This document shows, piece by piece, positions 24,523-31,103 of a stretch of 32,796 nucleotides of DNA. The stretch comes from Parcubacteria group bacterium Athens0714_16. Its GTDB lineage: Bacteria; Patescibacteriota; Minisyncoccia; Phycocordibacterales; 21-14-all-36-13. The notes under the pieces are model-generated. The model was not told where the DNA came from. It did no database searches and worked only from the letters and a program-made list of their open reading frames with translations. Location of the stretch: assembly GCA_007376805.1 (NCBI GenBank), contig VMGX01000010.1, positions 1 to 32,796 on the forward strand, written 5' to 3'. A program made the translations under genes and the position numbers. How positions within the stretch are numbered: the first letter of the stretch is position 1; each line of letters opens with the position of its first letter.

Positions 24523-24612
24523 CCATTCCTAAATACTTTATATTTAGGAATGGGGCCAATAAGATTAGAATCAAACATTTTCGTTTGATTCATTATTATC
24601 ATTTTGATCGCC
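24523..24612. repeat. Two further hairpins and a 14-bp direct repeat after lepA
   Basis: CCATTCCTAAATA/TATTTAGGAATGG (24523-24553) and GAATCAAAC/GTTTGATTC (24568-24591). TCATTTTGATCGCC occurs at 24511-24524 and again at 24599-24612, so the right arm of the lepA hairpin is repeated 88 bp further on. Confidence 0.75.
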
Positions 24613-24621
24613 GTTTTTAAC

Positions 24622-24723
24622 TTAAAATATAGGAGCGTATAATAAAACCATACTTACAATTACTAAAATTGTAATAACAATCCAAATTTTTTGCACAATT
24701 TTTCTTCCTTTCTTTCCGAACAT
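24622..24723 (-). CDS. 33-residue membrane peptide
   Basis: The ORF begins MFGKKGRKIVQKIWIVITIL and ends with a hydrophobic stretch plus LLYAPIF: a basic cytoplasmic head and one transmembrane helix. It is divergent from the ftsB-like gene, with start codons 40 bp apart. No ribosome site is visible. The basic head plus single-helix design and the intact frame support a real small gene; function unknown. Confidence 0.6.
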   Translation of the reverse strand: MFGKKGRKIVQKIWIVITILVIVSMVLLYAPIF

Positions 24724-24763
24724 AATTTAAAGGTTATATAATAATGTAATTAATATAGCAAAA

Positions 24764-25087
24764 ATGAGAGATTTTATAAAGAAAAAAAGATATTACAAAA
24801 TTTTGTATTTGAGAATCATATTATTAGTGCTTATTGTTTTGACTGTAATTTTTGGAAAAGGAGCTTGGAATATGTATGAAAAAGAGAGAATTGCCAATGA
24901 AAATCTAATCAATGCAGAAAGAGAGCTTTCTGTTATAAAGGGGATAGAAAAGGAGCTAAGAAAGAAATTTGATGTTGTAAAAGAAGGTGAGAAGGTTATT
25001 ATGATTGTGGACAAAAAAGAAGGTACAGAAAATTCTGTTATAAAGGACAAAACAGGTTTTTGGAATTGGATTAAAAGTATTTTTTAA
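24764..25087 (+). CDS. FtsB/DivIC-like septum protein
   Basis: 107 residues: a short basic cytoplasmic head, one transmembrane helix (ILYLRIILLVLIVLTVIFGK), then a coiled coil (EKERIANENLINAERELSVI) and the FDVVKEGEKVIMIVDKK block common at the end of FtsB/DivIC-like proteins. It would join the divisome outside the membrane. tRNA-Gly starts 7 bp after the stop. Confidence 0.75.
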   Translation: MRDFIKKKRYYKILYLRIILLVLIVLTVIFGKGAWNMYEKERIANENLINAERELSVIKGIEKELRKKFDVVKEGEKVIMIVDKKEGTENSVIKDKTGFWNWIKSIF

Positions 25088-25094
25088 TAACTTT

Positions 25095-25165
25095 GCGGTC
25101 GTAGTTTAATGGTAGAACTGGTGCTTCCCAAGCATCGGGCGCGAGTTCGATTCTCGCCGACCGCA
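25095..25165 (+). tRNA. tRNA-Gly (anticodon CCC)
   Basis: Acceptor GCGGTCG/CGACCGC, anticodon loop TTCCCAA on GGTGC/GCATC, T-loop TTCGATT. Discriminator A; CCA not encoded. Its 3' end is repeated downstream. Confidence 0.95.
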
Positions 25166-25333
25166 CAAAATATGAAGTATTTTTATGTGCGGTAGAAAAA
25201 GCAAATTTATTTGCTTTTGTGGAGAATCGAATGATTTTCTATGTTGAATCTTGGACTCGTCTAAGATGAAACAGAAAATCACGTGGTTAATGAAATTAAC
25301 ATTCTCGCCGACCGCACAATAAAAATACACCAT
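25150..25333. mobile_element. tRNA-Gly-linked structured element with tRNA 3'-end repeats
   Basis: ATTCTCGCCGACCGCACAA occurs at 25150-25168 (the tRNA end) and 25301-25319. Between them is an inverted, interrupted copy: TGTGCGGT (25186-25193) ... GAGAATCG, split by a hairpin (AAAAGCAAA/TTTGCTTTT). The arms 25172-25193 and 25311-25333 pair over about 22 bp with few mismatches. Inside are GATTTTCT/AGAAAATC, ATCTT/AAGAT and GTTAAT/ATTAAC stems. No gene. It may be a small integrated element or a structured RNA. Confidence 0.6.
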
Positions 25334-25417
25334 AAAAATATTATTTTTAAAGTTCCAGATGTTTTTTATGATGATATAATTATTTAGTATTATTATTTAA
25401 CTTGCTCACATTTTAAT

Positions 25418-25666
25418 ATGGAAAATCAGAACAATAAAAAGGTATTCATTTATTCAACACCAATGTGTCCATATTGTGAAATGGCAAAAGATTTTTTTGC
25501 AGAAAATAAAATAGAATTTACAAATTATGATGTTTCTACCGATGTTGAGAAAAGAAAAGAAATGGTTGAAATATCAGGACAGATGGGAGTTCCTGTTATC
25601 ATAATTGATGGACAAACGATGGTTGGTTTTGATGAAGATAAATTGACTGAATTATTGGGTCTATAA
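25418..25666 (+). CDS. Glutaredoxin-like protein
   Basis: 82 residues. KKVFIYSTPMCPYCEMAKDFF holds the redox motif CPYC (Cys17, Cys20), followed by the cis-Pro loop GVPVIIIDGQTMVGFDEDKL. A single thioredoxin-fold domain of the glutaredoxin/NrdH type that reduces disulfides in the cytoplasm. It could reduce the C-terminal cysteines of the class II reductase; that link is an inference. A TATAAT lies ~45 bp before the ATG. Confidence 0.9.
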   Translation: MENQNNKKVFIYSTPMCPYCEMAKDFFAENKIEFTNYDVSTDVEKRKEMVEISGQMGVPVIIIDGQTMVGFDEDKLTELLGL

Positions 25667-25697
25667 GCAGTAGTTTGTATGTTTTTATATGTGATGG

Positions 25698-25737
25698 TGT
25701 ATCGTGGTACCGTTCGTACGAACGGTACCACGATACA
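25698..25737. promoter_or_regulatory. Perfect 40-bp palindrome, candidate operator of the ArsR gene
   Basis: TGTATCGTGGTACCGTTCGT is followed directly by its reverse complement. It lies 41 bp before the ArsR-type ATG and overlaps possible -10 sequences. Its core GTTCGTACGAACGGT recurs after the gene at 26076-26090. It could instead, or also, terminate the glutaredoxin transcript. Confidence 0.6.
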
Positions 25738-25778
25738 ATAGTAGTATAGTATTTTTTAATAACATAAAAAAAATAATT

Positions 25779-26051
25779 ATGAAATATCAAGAGGCTGAAA
25801 AAATGTATAAAGCATTAGCTAGTAAACGTAGGTTAGAAATACTTCATTATTTATCAAAAGAGGCAAAGGCAAATGTTATTGATATTTCAGAAAAAATAAA
25901 ACTATCTTACAGGTCCACCTCCAAACATCTTCAAATATTAAAAAACGCTGGGTTTATTGATAGTGATCAAATTGATTTTGGACAATTCTATTATTTGAAA
26001 GATAAAAATAATTCTTTTGTAAAACACTCCTTGTCTATTTTTCATCCATAA
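25779..26051 (+). CDS. ArsR-type winged-helix transcription regulator
   Basis: 90 residues. KALASKRRLEILHYLSKEAK followed by VIDISEKIKLSYRSTSKHLQ and ILKNAGFIDSDQ is the ArsR helix-turn-helix and wing. There are no cysteines, so a classical metal-thiolate sensor site is absent. ATG 25779 is chosen; an upstream in-frame start at 25704 would be encoded by the palindrome. The gene is flanked on both sides by TTCGTACGAA-centred palindromes, suggesting self-regulation. A shared transcript with the glutaredoxin gene upstream is possible but interrupted by the palindrome. Confidence 0.85.
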   Translation: MKYQEAEKMYKALASKRRLEILHYLSKEAKANVIDISEKIKLSYRSTSKHLQILKNAGFIDSDQIDFGQFYYLKDKNNSFVKHSLSIFHP

Positions 26052-26075
26052 TTTATTACAACGGATGGACGGATG

Positions 26076-26090
26076 GTTCGTACGAACGGT
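26076..26090. promoter_or_regulatory. Second TTCGTACGAA-centred site
   Basis: GTTCGTACGAACGGT, identical over 15 bp to the centre of the 40-bp palindrome. 25 bp after the ArsR stop. Confidence 0.5.
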
Positions 26091-26112
26091 TCGCAATAAA
26101 AAATCATTTTGA

Positions 26113-26405
26113 TTTTCGATTCCTGACACGAGCGAATACTTGTCCGTCCTAGGAGGAAATTTGCTCATTTCTCAAACATAAAATAGCCTCGTAATTTTGT
26201 GTCCTCGACAGGAATCGGTCGCGAGTACTTAGATTTTTTGTTCGCTACTCTCCAAAAAATCTAAGTACTCGCGACCCCGTCTCCTGAGCTGTCTAAAAGG
26301 ACAGCTCAGTCCGACTTTCGATTTTCTCTCCCAGAGAACCACAGACAATACAAAAATAACCAACAAAAGTTGGTATTTTTGATTGTGTGTCCTCGACAGG
26401 AATCG
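26113..26405. repeat. tRNA-Arg 3'-end duplication with long hairpins
   Basis: Gene-free stretch of ~330 bp. TGTGTCCTCGACAGGAATCG occurs at 26386-26405 (tRNA end) and 26198-26217. An inverted partial copy CGATTCCTG is at 26117-26125. Between the copies: a perfect 24-bp stem (26217-26240 with 26253-26276), CTGAGCTGTC/GACAGCTCAG (26284-26309), and TTCT/AGAA around CTCCCAG (26324-26338). A terminator-like stem (CCAAC/GTTGG, about 26350-26381) fits the tRNA transcript. Confidence 0.75.
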
Positions 26406-26459
26406 AACCTGTAATTACTCCTTAGGACGGAGTTGTTATATCCATTTAACTACAAGGAC
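26388..26459 (-). tRNA. tRNA-Arg (anticodon CCT)
   Basis: Acceptor GTCCTTG/CGAGGAC (one G-U pair), anticodon loop GTCCTAA on ACTCC/GGAGT, T-loop TTCGATT. Discriminator A; CCA not encoded. Its 3' end is duplicated downstream. Confidence 0.95.
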
Positions 26460-26538
26460 AATACTAAAAAAACTTCTATTTATATTAAAACTATATCACA
26501 AGTTTCATTTTTTTTAAGTTTTTGATATAATTTAAACA

Positions 26539-26829
26539 ATGCCAAAAGACGAAAAAGAATTACTGGAAGAGACATACAAACTTTCAGAAGAAAACAATAG
26601 TATTTTGAGAAAAATGAGAAGATCTGTTATTTATGATCGTATATTCAGAATAATATATTGGTTAATAGCACTTGGGCTTGCAACAAGTTTATATTATTTT
26701 ATTCAACCGTACACAGATAAAATTGTTGATGTTTATAAGACCGTAATGACTAGTATTCAAAAACTAAAAAGTGTTAGTGATTCAATCCCAAATGTTCCAA
26801 ATAACTCTGGTGTTGATGTTGTTAAATAG
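26539..26829 (+). CDS. Small single-helix membrane protein
   Basis: 96 residues: a charged N-terminal coiled-coil-like segment (EKELLEETYKLSEENNSILRK is its extent, residues 4-24), then IIYWLIALGLATSLYYFIQP as one transmembrane helix and a polar tail. Function unknown. A TATAAT sits 13 bp before the ATG, so the mRNA is probably leaderless or nearly so. Confidence 0.65.
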   Translation: MPKDEKELLEETYKLSEENNSILRKMRRSVIYDRIFRIIYWLIALGLATSLYYFIQPYTDKIVDVYKTVMTSIQKLKSVSDSIPNVPNNSGVDVVK

Positions 26830-26872
26830 AGTATTGAATCATCTAATAAATAGTGTAGAATTCATTAAATAC

Positions 26873-26889
26873 GCTCAGGTAGCTCGGTT
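26873..26889 (+). repeat. Duplicated 5' fragment of tRNA-Phe
   Basis: GCTCAGGTAGCTCGGTT matches the first 17 nt of tRNA-Phe at 16 positions, 75 bp upstream of the intact gene. After the palindrome that follows, CAGTTGTAAG resembles the next tRNA bases (AGTTGGTTAG), as if the palindrome split a tRNA copy in its D-loop. Confidence 0.65.
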
Positions 26890-26920
26890 TCCGCCAGAGG
26901 CGGATCAGCCCTCGGGCGGA
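26890..26920. repeat. GC-rich double-hairpin palindromic element
   Basis: TCCGCC-AGA-GGCGGA is followed by a GCCC/GGGC hairpin and a second GGCGGA. It has the same layout as the valS insert: stem-AGA-stem plus a short stem with a T-G-containing loop. Much more GC-rich than its surroundings. Confidence 0.75.
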
Positions 26921-26947
26921 CAGTTGTAAGTTACAATTTAATATTAT

Positions 26948-27021
26948 GCTCAGGTAGCTCAGTTGGTTAGAGCATCTGCCTGAAGAGCAGGGGGTCGCCA
27001 GTTCGATTCTGGCCCTGAGCA
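26948..27021 (+). tRNA. tRNA-Phe (anticodon GAA)
   Basis: Acceptor GCTCAGG/CCTGAGC, anticodon loop CTGAAGA on TCTGC/GCAGG, T-loop TTCGATT. Discriminator A; CCA not encoded. Confidence 0.95.
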
Positions 27022-27026
27022 CATAA

Positions 27027-27057
27027 AAAAAGAGCACCTTTTATGGGTGCTCTTTTT
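27027..27057. terminator. Bidirectional terminator between tRNA-Phe and hsp20
   Basis: AAAAAGAGCACC pairs with GGTGCTCTTTTT, T-runs on both sides. It serves tRNA-Phe (plus) and the Hsp20 gene (minus), whose stop is 6 bp away. Confidence 0.9.
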
Positions 27058-27062
27058 AATAT

Positions 27063-27506
27063 TTAGCTTCTCGTTTTTACCTTTAACTTTGTTTGTTTCC
27101 CTTTGTCTATTTTAGGCAATGTTATTGAAAGCAAACCATGATTTTCTATGGCATCTGCTTCTTCAACCTCTATTTCAGCTGGCAACATTATTGTTCTAGA
27201 AAATGAACCCCAATATAATTCCTTATGAAAATAATCTTCTTTTGCTATATCTTCCGGTTCTTTTCTTTCACCTTTTATAACAACCATTTCTCTCGTTATA
27301 GATATATCTAAATCTTCTGGTCTCACACCAGCAACCATTGTGTGGATGATTACTTCTTCTGGTTTGTTATAAACATCAACAGTAAGTTGATAATCTTCTC
27401 TTTCTTCTTCAACCCAATCTTTTTCGTTTTCTTCTTTTTCTACAACGTCATCATCAACGTTTATTGTTCCTGTTAATCTTTCAAAAAATGATCCTCGTTT
27501 TTTCAT
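27063..27506 (-). CDS. Hsp20/alpha-crystallin small heat-shock protein
   Basis: 147 residues. An acidic N-terminal arm is followed by the alpha-crystallin domain (residues ~40-135): YQLTVDVYNKPEEVIIHTMV, GVRPEDLDISITREMVVIKG, and the closing AIENHGLLSITLPK (the A...NGVL motif). An ATP-independent holdase for unfolding proteins. It lies 21 bp downstream of prsW on the same strand, so probably co-transcribed. Confidence 0.93.
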   Translation of the reverse strand: MKKRGSFFERLTGTINVDDDVVEKEENEKDWVEEEREDYQLTVDVYNKPEEVIIHTMVAGVRPEDLDISITREMVVIKGERKEPEDIAKEDYFHKELYWGSFSRTIMLPAEIEVEEADAIENHGLLSITLPKIDKGKQTKLKVKTRS

Positions 27507-27526
27507 AAATATAATTTTTTTTAAAC

Positions 27527-28231
27527 TTATAATAATCTATTTTTTTGATTTATATTTTGCGGACGAATTCTTTTAACCTTTTCGAAAAGTAATATTAAAA
27601 CTATAACTGCAAACCAAACCAATCCGAACACCATAAAAATATTTTCATCCTCGCCATTAATTATAAGTAAATTAAAAATAGAGTGCAACGCTATTGATAG
27701 GATAAGTCCAATTAATAAATATATTTTTTTTGTTAGAGCACTTTTATAGAAAGATAGGCCTATAAACAACCCGACAACTCCAGAAGTTAATGTATGCAAA
27801 ACAGTGGCTCCCATAAATCTCATATTCCCAGCGACTATCCCTTCTAAAATTCCAGTTTCAGAAATTAAAAATAAAACATTTTCAAGAGCAGCAAATCCTA
27901 ATGCAGTGGTTATTAAATAAACCATTGCATCCACAGGTTCATCCATGTCATGTTTTCGTAAAGATGTGAAGTAAGATGCAACATATTTAAAAATTTCTTC
28001 AATAGCTGACCACAATATAATCATTATTGATGCACTAACTAAAACATACTCTTTAACAAATTTTTCTGCAAACAGTGCCAACAACACCGCAACAAAACCA
28101 CCAAGGAATGTAAGTGCTATTAAACCTTTTGGTTCAGGTTTTCTTTTATCTTCTCTTAACCAAAACCAAAGCCAAAACAGCGCAGGTATAATTCCACCAA
28201 CCAGAGCTATTGTTATTGTTTGGAAATTCAT
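27527..28231 (-). CDS. prsW: PrsW-family intramembrane protease
   Basis: 234 residues with about seven hydrophobic helices. Family motifs in order: EEIFKYVAS (EE..xK), ALENVLF (EN), MGATVLHTLTSG (H) and ALHSIFNLL (H.xN). PrsW enzymes cleave membrane proteins such as anti-sigma factors; the target here is unknown. Start ATG at 28231, 13 bp downstream of the valS stop. Confidence 0.9.
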   Translation of the reverse strand: MNFQTITIALVGGIIPALFWLWFWLREDKRKPEPKGLIALTFLGGFVAVLLALFAEKFVKEYVLVSASIMIILWSAIEEIFKYVASYFTSLRKHDMDEPVDAMVYLITTALGFAALENVLFLISETGILEGIVAGNMRFMGATVLHTLTSGVVGLFIGLSFYKSALTKKIYLLIGLILSIALHSIFNLLIINGEDENIFMVFGLVWFAVIVLILLFEKVKRIRPQNINQKNRLL

Positions 28232-28243
28232 GAATTTAAAAAA

Positions 28244-30439
28244 TTAAATTTTTGGCCATTTTTCTATCATCAAAATTTCTTTATTTTTATTCCACGGAGC
28301 ATTTTGCCAAATTTCCTCTGTAATAAATGGCATAAACGGATGTAGTGTTTTCAGGCATGTTTTTAATATATATATAATAGTCCACTGAGCTGATAATTTT
28401 TCTTTTTTATCTGTACTTTTCAATCTTAACTTTGTTTCTTCAATTATTACATCTGCAAATCTGTGCCAGAAATAATGATAAAGTTTTTCTCCAGCTAGGT
28501 AGAATTTAAAACCATTCATATCTTTGGTTATGTCTTTCAAAATTTCATTAAGTTCATCTACATATTTTTTATCTGTATCTAGAATTTCAGTTTTTTCTTC
28601 ATAATCAAAATCTTCTGTATTTGAAAAAACAAATCTAGAAGCGTTCCAAATTTTATTTGCAAAATGTTTATATGCTTTTATTTTTTCATCCGTAATAACA
28701 GTATCATTTCCAGGACCAACTCCAATAATCATTGCCATTCTTAAAGCGTCCGCACCATATTTTTCTATTGCACCTATTGGGTCGATTGCGTTATCAAGGG
28801 ACTTACTCATTTTTCTTCCTTTTTCGTCACGAACAAGCCCGTGAAGATAAACTTTTTTAAATGGCACATCCTCAAGTAAAAATCCAGACATTAAAATCAT
28901 TCTTGCGACCCAGAAAAACAAAATATCATAACCGGTTTCAAGAACACTTGTTGGATGAAATGTTTTCAAATCCTCTGTATTGTTGGGCCAACCAAGTGTA
29001 GAAAATGTCCAAAGTCCAGATGAAAACCAAGTGTCTAAAGTATCTGGGTCTTGTTCCCAGCCTTTTTTTTCTTCAAGAGAAATTTTTTCTTCTTTATACC
29101 AAACAGGTATTTGATGTCCATACCAAATCTGTCTTGAAATACACCAGTCGCGCAAATTATCAATCCAGTGATAATAAACTTTTTCAAATCTATCTGGGAT
29201 TATTTCAATCTGTTTAGATTCAACAGCATTTTTCATAATCTCTTTAAGAGAAACATCTTGTCCTGTTTTTAATCCTTTTAATTTACTATTTTTTAATTTG
29301 AATTTTTTATTTACATCAACAAACCACTGCAAGGACGGTAATGGTTCAATGGGGGAATTACATCTATAACAAATTGAAAGATTATTATTTATTTCTTCCT
29401 CTTTTTCTAATAGCCCATTGGCTTTTAAATATTCTAAAACTTTCTCTCTCGCTTCTTTTATTTTTAATCCAGAATATTCTGTCCCAGCTTCGTTTGTTAT
29501 TTTTGCGTATTCATCAATAATTTTAATTATCGGTAGATTATTTTTTTGTGCAATCTCATAATCAATATGACTATGTGCTGGGGTTATACCAACGGCACCA
29601 GTACCAAATTCAAGGTCTATATTTTCGTCTGCAATTATTTTTATTTTTAAATCAGGCCCACCAGCAAATTTTTTAATTTCAAATTCTTGTCCGATATATT
29701 TTTTATATCTTTTATCATTTGGGTTTACAGCAACTGCTGTATCGCCGAGTTTTGTTTCTGGACGTGTTGTAGAAATATAAATAGGGAAGTCAGAAGAATA
29801 TTTAAATGTATAAAATTTTGCCTTCTGTTCTTCGTGTTCAACTTCATCATCAGAAAGTGTTGACTGACATTTTGGACACCAATTAACAATCCTATGTTTT
29901 CTATAAATTAATTCAGCATTATACATTTGTAAAAATGCTTCATTAACTGCTTTACCCCTTTCTTCATCAAGGGTAAAGGCCTCACGAGACCAATCTAGAG
30001 AAGCCCCCATTTTTTTTGTTTGGTTTACTATTGTGTCGTGGCTGTTTTTTGCGTATTCATTTACTCTTTTTAAAAATTCTTCACGGCCTAAATCGTGACG
30101 ATTTTTCTTTTCTTTTTTATAAATTTCTTTTTCTACTTTTGATTGTGTTGCAATTGCAGCATGGTCGGTTCCTGGGACCCACAATGTTTTTTTACCAAGC
30201 ATTCTGTTATAACGGACCATGATATCTTCAATTGCGAGCATAATTGCGTGTCCTGTGTGAAGATTGCCCGTTACGTTAGGCGGCGGAAGAACAATGCTAA
30301 AAACTTCTTCTTTTTTTATTTTGCTGTCAGCCAGAGGCTGACCGTCCTTGGGACGGAAAAACCCACTCTTTTCCCAGAGTTTATATATATTATTTTCCGT
30401 TTCTTTTGAATCGTATGGTTTTAAAAACTTCTCATCCAT
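28244..30439 (-). CDS. valS: Valyl-tRNA synthetase, short form
   Basis: 731 residues. HIGH motif in PPPNVTGNLHTGHA (residues ~52-65), KMSKS in GRKMSKSLDNAIDP, the editing domain with ISTTRPETKLGDTAVAVNP, and zinc-type Cys pairs (NWCPKCQSTL; SICYRCNSPI). It charges tRNA-Val and clears Thr-tRNA-Val. It ends soon after the anticodon-binding helices and lacks the C-terminal coiled coil of the ~880-950-residue enzymes. Residues 28-39 (FRPKDGQPLADS) are encoded by a GC-rich palindrome placed before the HIGH strand. Confidence 0.95.
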   Translation of the reverse strand: MDEKFLKPYDSKETENNIYKLWEKSGFFRPKDGQPLADSKIKKEEVFSIVLPPPNVTGNLHTGHAIMLAIEDIMVRYNRMLGKKTLWVPGTDHAAIATQSKVEKEIYKKEKKNRHDLGREEFLKRVNEYAKNSHDTIVNQTKKMGASLDWSREAFTLDEERGKAVNEAFLQMYNAELIYRKHRIVNWCPKCQSTLSDDEVEHEEQKAKFYTFKYSSDFPIYISTTRPETKLGDTAVAVNPNDKRYKKYIGQEFEIKKFAGGPDLKIKIIADENIDLEFGTGAVGITPAHSHIDYEIAQKNNLPIIKIIDEYAKITNEAGTEYSGLKIKEAREKVLEYLKANGLLEKEEEINNNLSICYRCNSPIEPLPSLQWFVDVNKKFKLKNSKLKGLKTGQDVSLKEIMKNAVESKQIEIIPDRFEKVYYHWIDNLRDWCISRQIWYGHQIPVWYKEEKISLEEKKGWEQDPDTLDTWFSSGLWTFSTLGWPNNTEDLKTFHPTSVLETGYDILFFWVARMILMSGFLLEDVPFKKVYLHGLVRDEKGRKMSKSLDNAIDPIGAIEKYGADALRMAMIIGVGPGNDTVITDEKIKAYKHFANKIWNASRFVFSNTEDFDYEEKTEILDTDKKYVDELNEILKDITKDMNGFKFYLAGEKLYHYFWHRFADVIIEETKLRLKSTDKKEKLSAQWTIIYILKTCLKTLHPFMPFITEEIWQNAPWNKNKEILMIEKWPKI
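30326..30356. repeat. Palindromic element inside valS
   Basis: GTCAGCC-AGA-GGCTGAC (30326-30342) is followed by CCGTCC-TTG-GGACGG (30342-30356). Two tandem perfect hairpins, GC-rich, in frame. It shares its layout with the element at 26890-26920. Confidence 0.8.
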
Positions 30440-30520
30440 TTGAAAATAATAACATTTTTTAGATTTATTTTAAACGGATTTTGTACTTTTAACCTCACAC
30501 TTATGAAATTAGTTGTGGGG

Positions 30521-30549
30521 TTGACAGATTATTTAAATAGGCATATAAT
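30521..30549 (+). promoter_or_regulatory. Perfect consensus promoter
   Basis: TTGACA (30521-30526), 17-bp spacer, TATAAT (30544-30549). Start near 30556 gives a ~99-nt 5' leader with small stems (AAAGAAC/GTTCTTT; TCAGC/GCTGA just before the ribosome site). Confidence 0.9.
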
Positions 30550-30654
30550 ATACAACAGAAAAGAACATAAAGTTCTTTAATAAAAAACCAGCTTATCGTA
30601 AGGGTAAGTGGATTTAAACAATCAAATCAGCGCAATGCTGAGGAGGTAAATAAA

Positions 30655-31098
30655 ATGAGTAATAAAAACAAAGAAAAAACCCAAAGTGGTTTTCTTAAGA
30701 AAAGAGAAATTCATGGGTTAGATTTTACAATGTGTTCGGTGGTTTACTTTTTAAACCGAGCAATTTTTACTCTTCTTGGGGAGATCAGAATTGAACTCAT
30801 TAAAGGATTTAGTGCAGAGATATTAAATGAGTACCCATTGGGTGGAAGTAAGACAGTAGATTTATATATAAGAATAAGACCCTTTCCTTGGGAAAAAGGT
30901 AACAGCTTTGTTGTTCGTTTATTGAAAATGTCTGGGGATGTACATGATTGGTATTTAAGTTACATTCATTTTGAGTCTATCAAAAGGTCTCAAAGTAACG
31001 ATGTTTTTATTATAGAATTACCATCAGACATTCTTCTTTCGGAACATCTCATAAAAGAATGTCAAACTTTTTTACTCAAATCTTTTGCTAAAGAGTAA
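30655..31098 (+). CDS. Unknown 147-residue protein, consensus promoter and ribosome site
   Basis: GAGGAGGTAAATAAAATG fixes the start. The protein begins MSNKNKEKTQSGFLKKREIH and contains VVYFLNRAIFTLLGEIRIEL, then TVDLYIRIRPFPWEKGNSFV and WYLSYIHFESIKRSQSN. It looks like a small soluble alpha/beta protein; I do not recognise it. A four-codon ORF (M L R R stop, from 30633) overlaps its ribosome site. With a perfect promoter and ribosome site it is probably among the best expressed genes here. It converges with tsaD. Confidence 0.75.
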   Translation: MSNKNKEKTQSGFLKKREIHGLDFTMCSVVYFLNRAIFTLLGEIRIELIKGFSAEILNEYPLGGSKTVDLYIRIRPFPWEKGNSFVVRLLKMSGDVHDWYLSYIHFESIKRSQSNDVFIIELPSDILLSEHLIKECQTFLLKSFAKE

Positions 31099-31103
31099 AT
31101 CTC

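Noticed and set aside
25150-25319. Classical integrated island at tRNA-Gly (attL/attR)
   Set aside because: The repeats are only 151 bp apart, with no integrase or cargo; described instead as a compact structured element.
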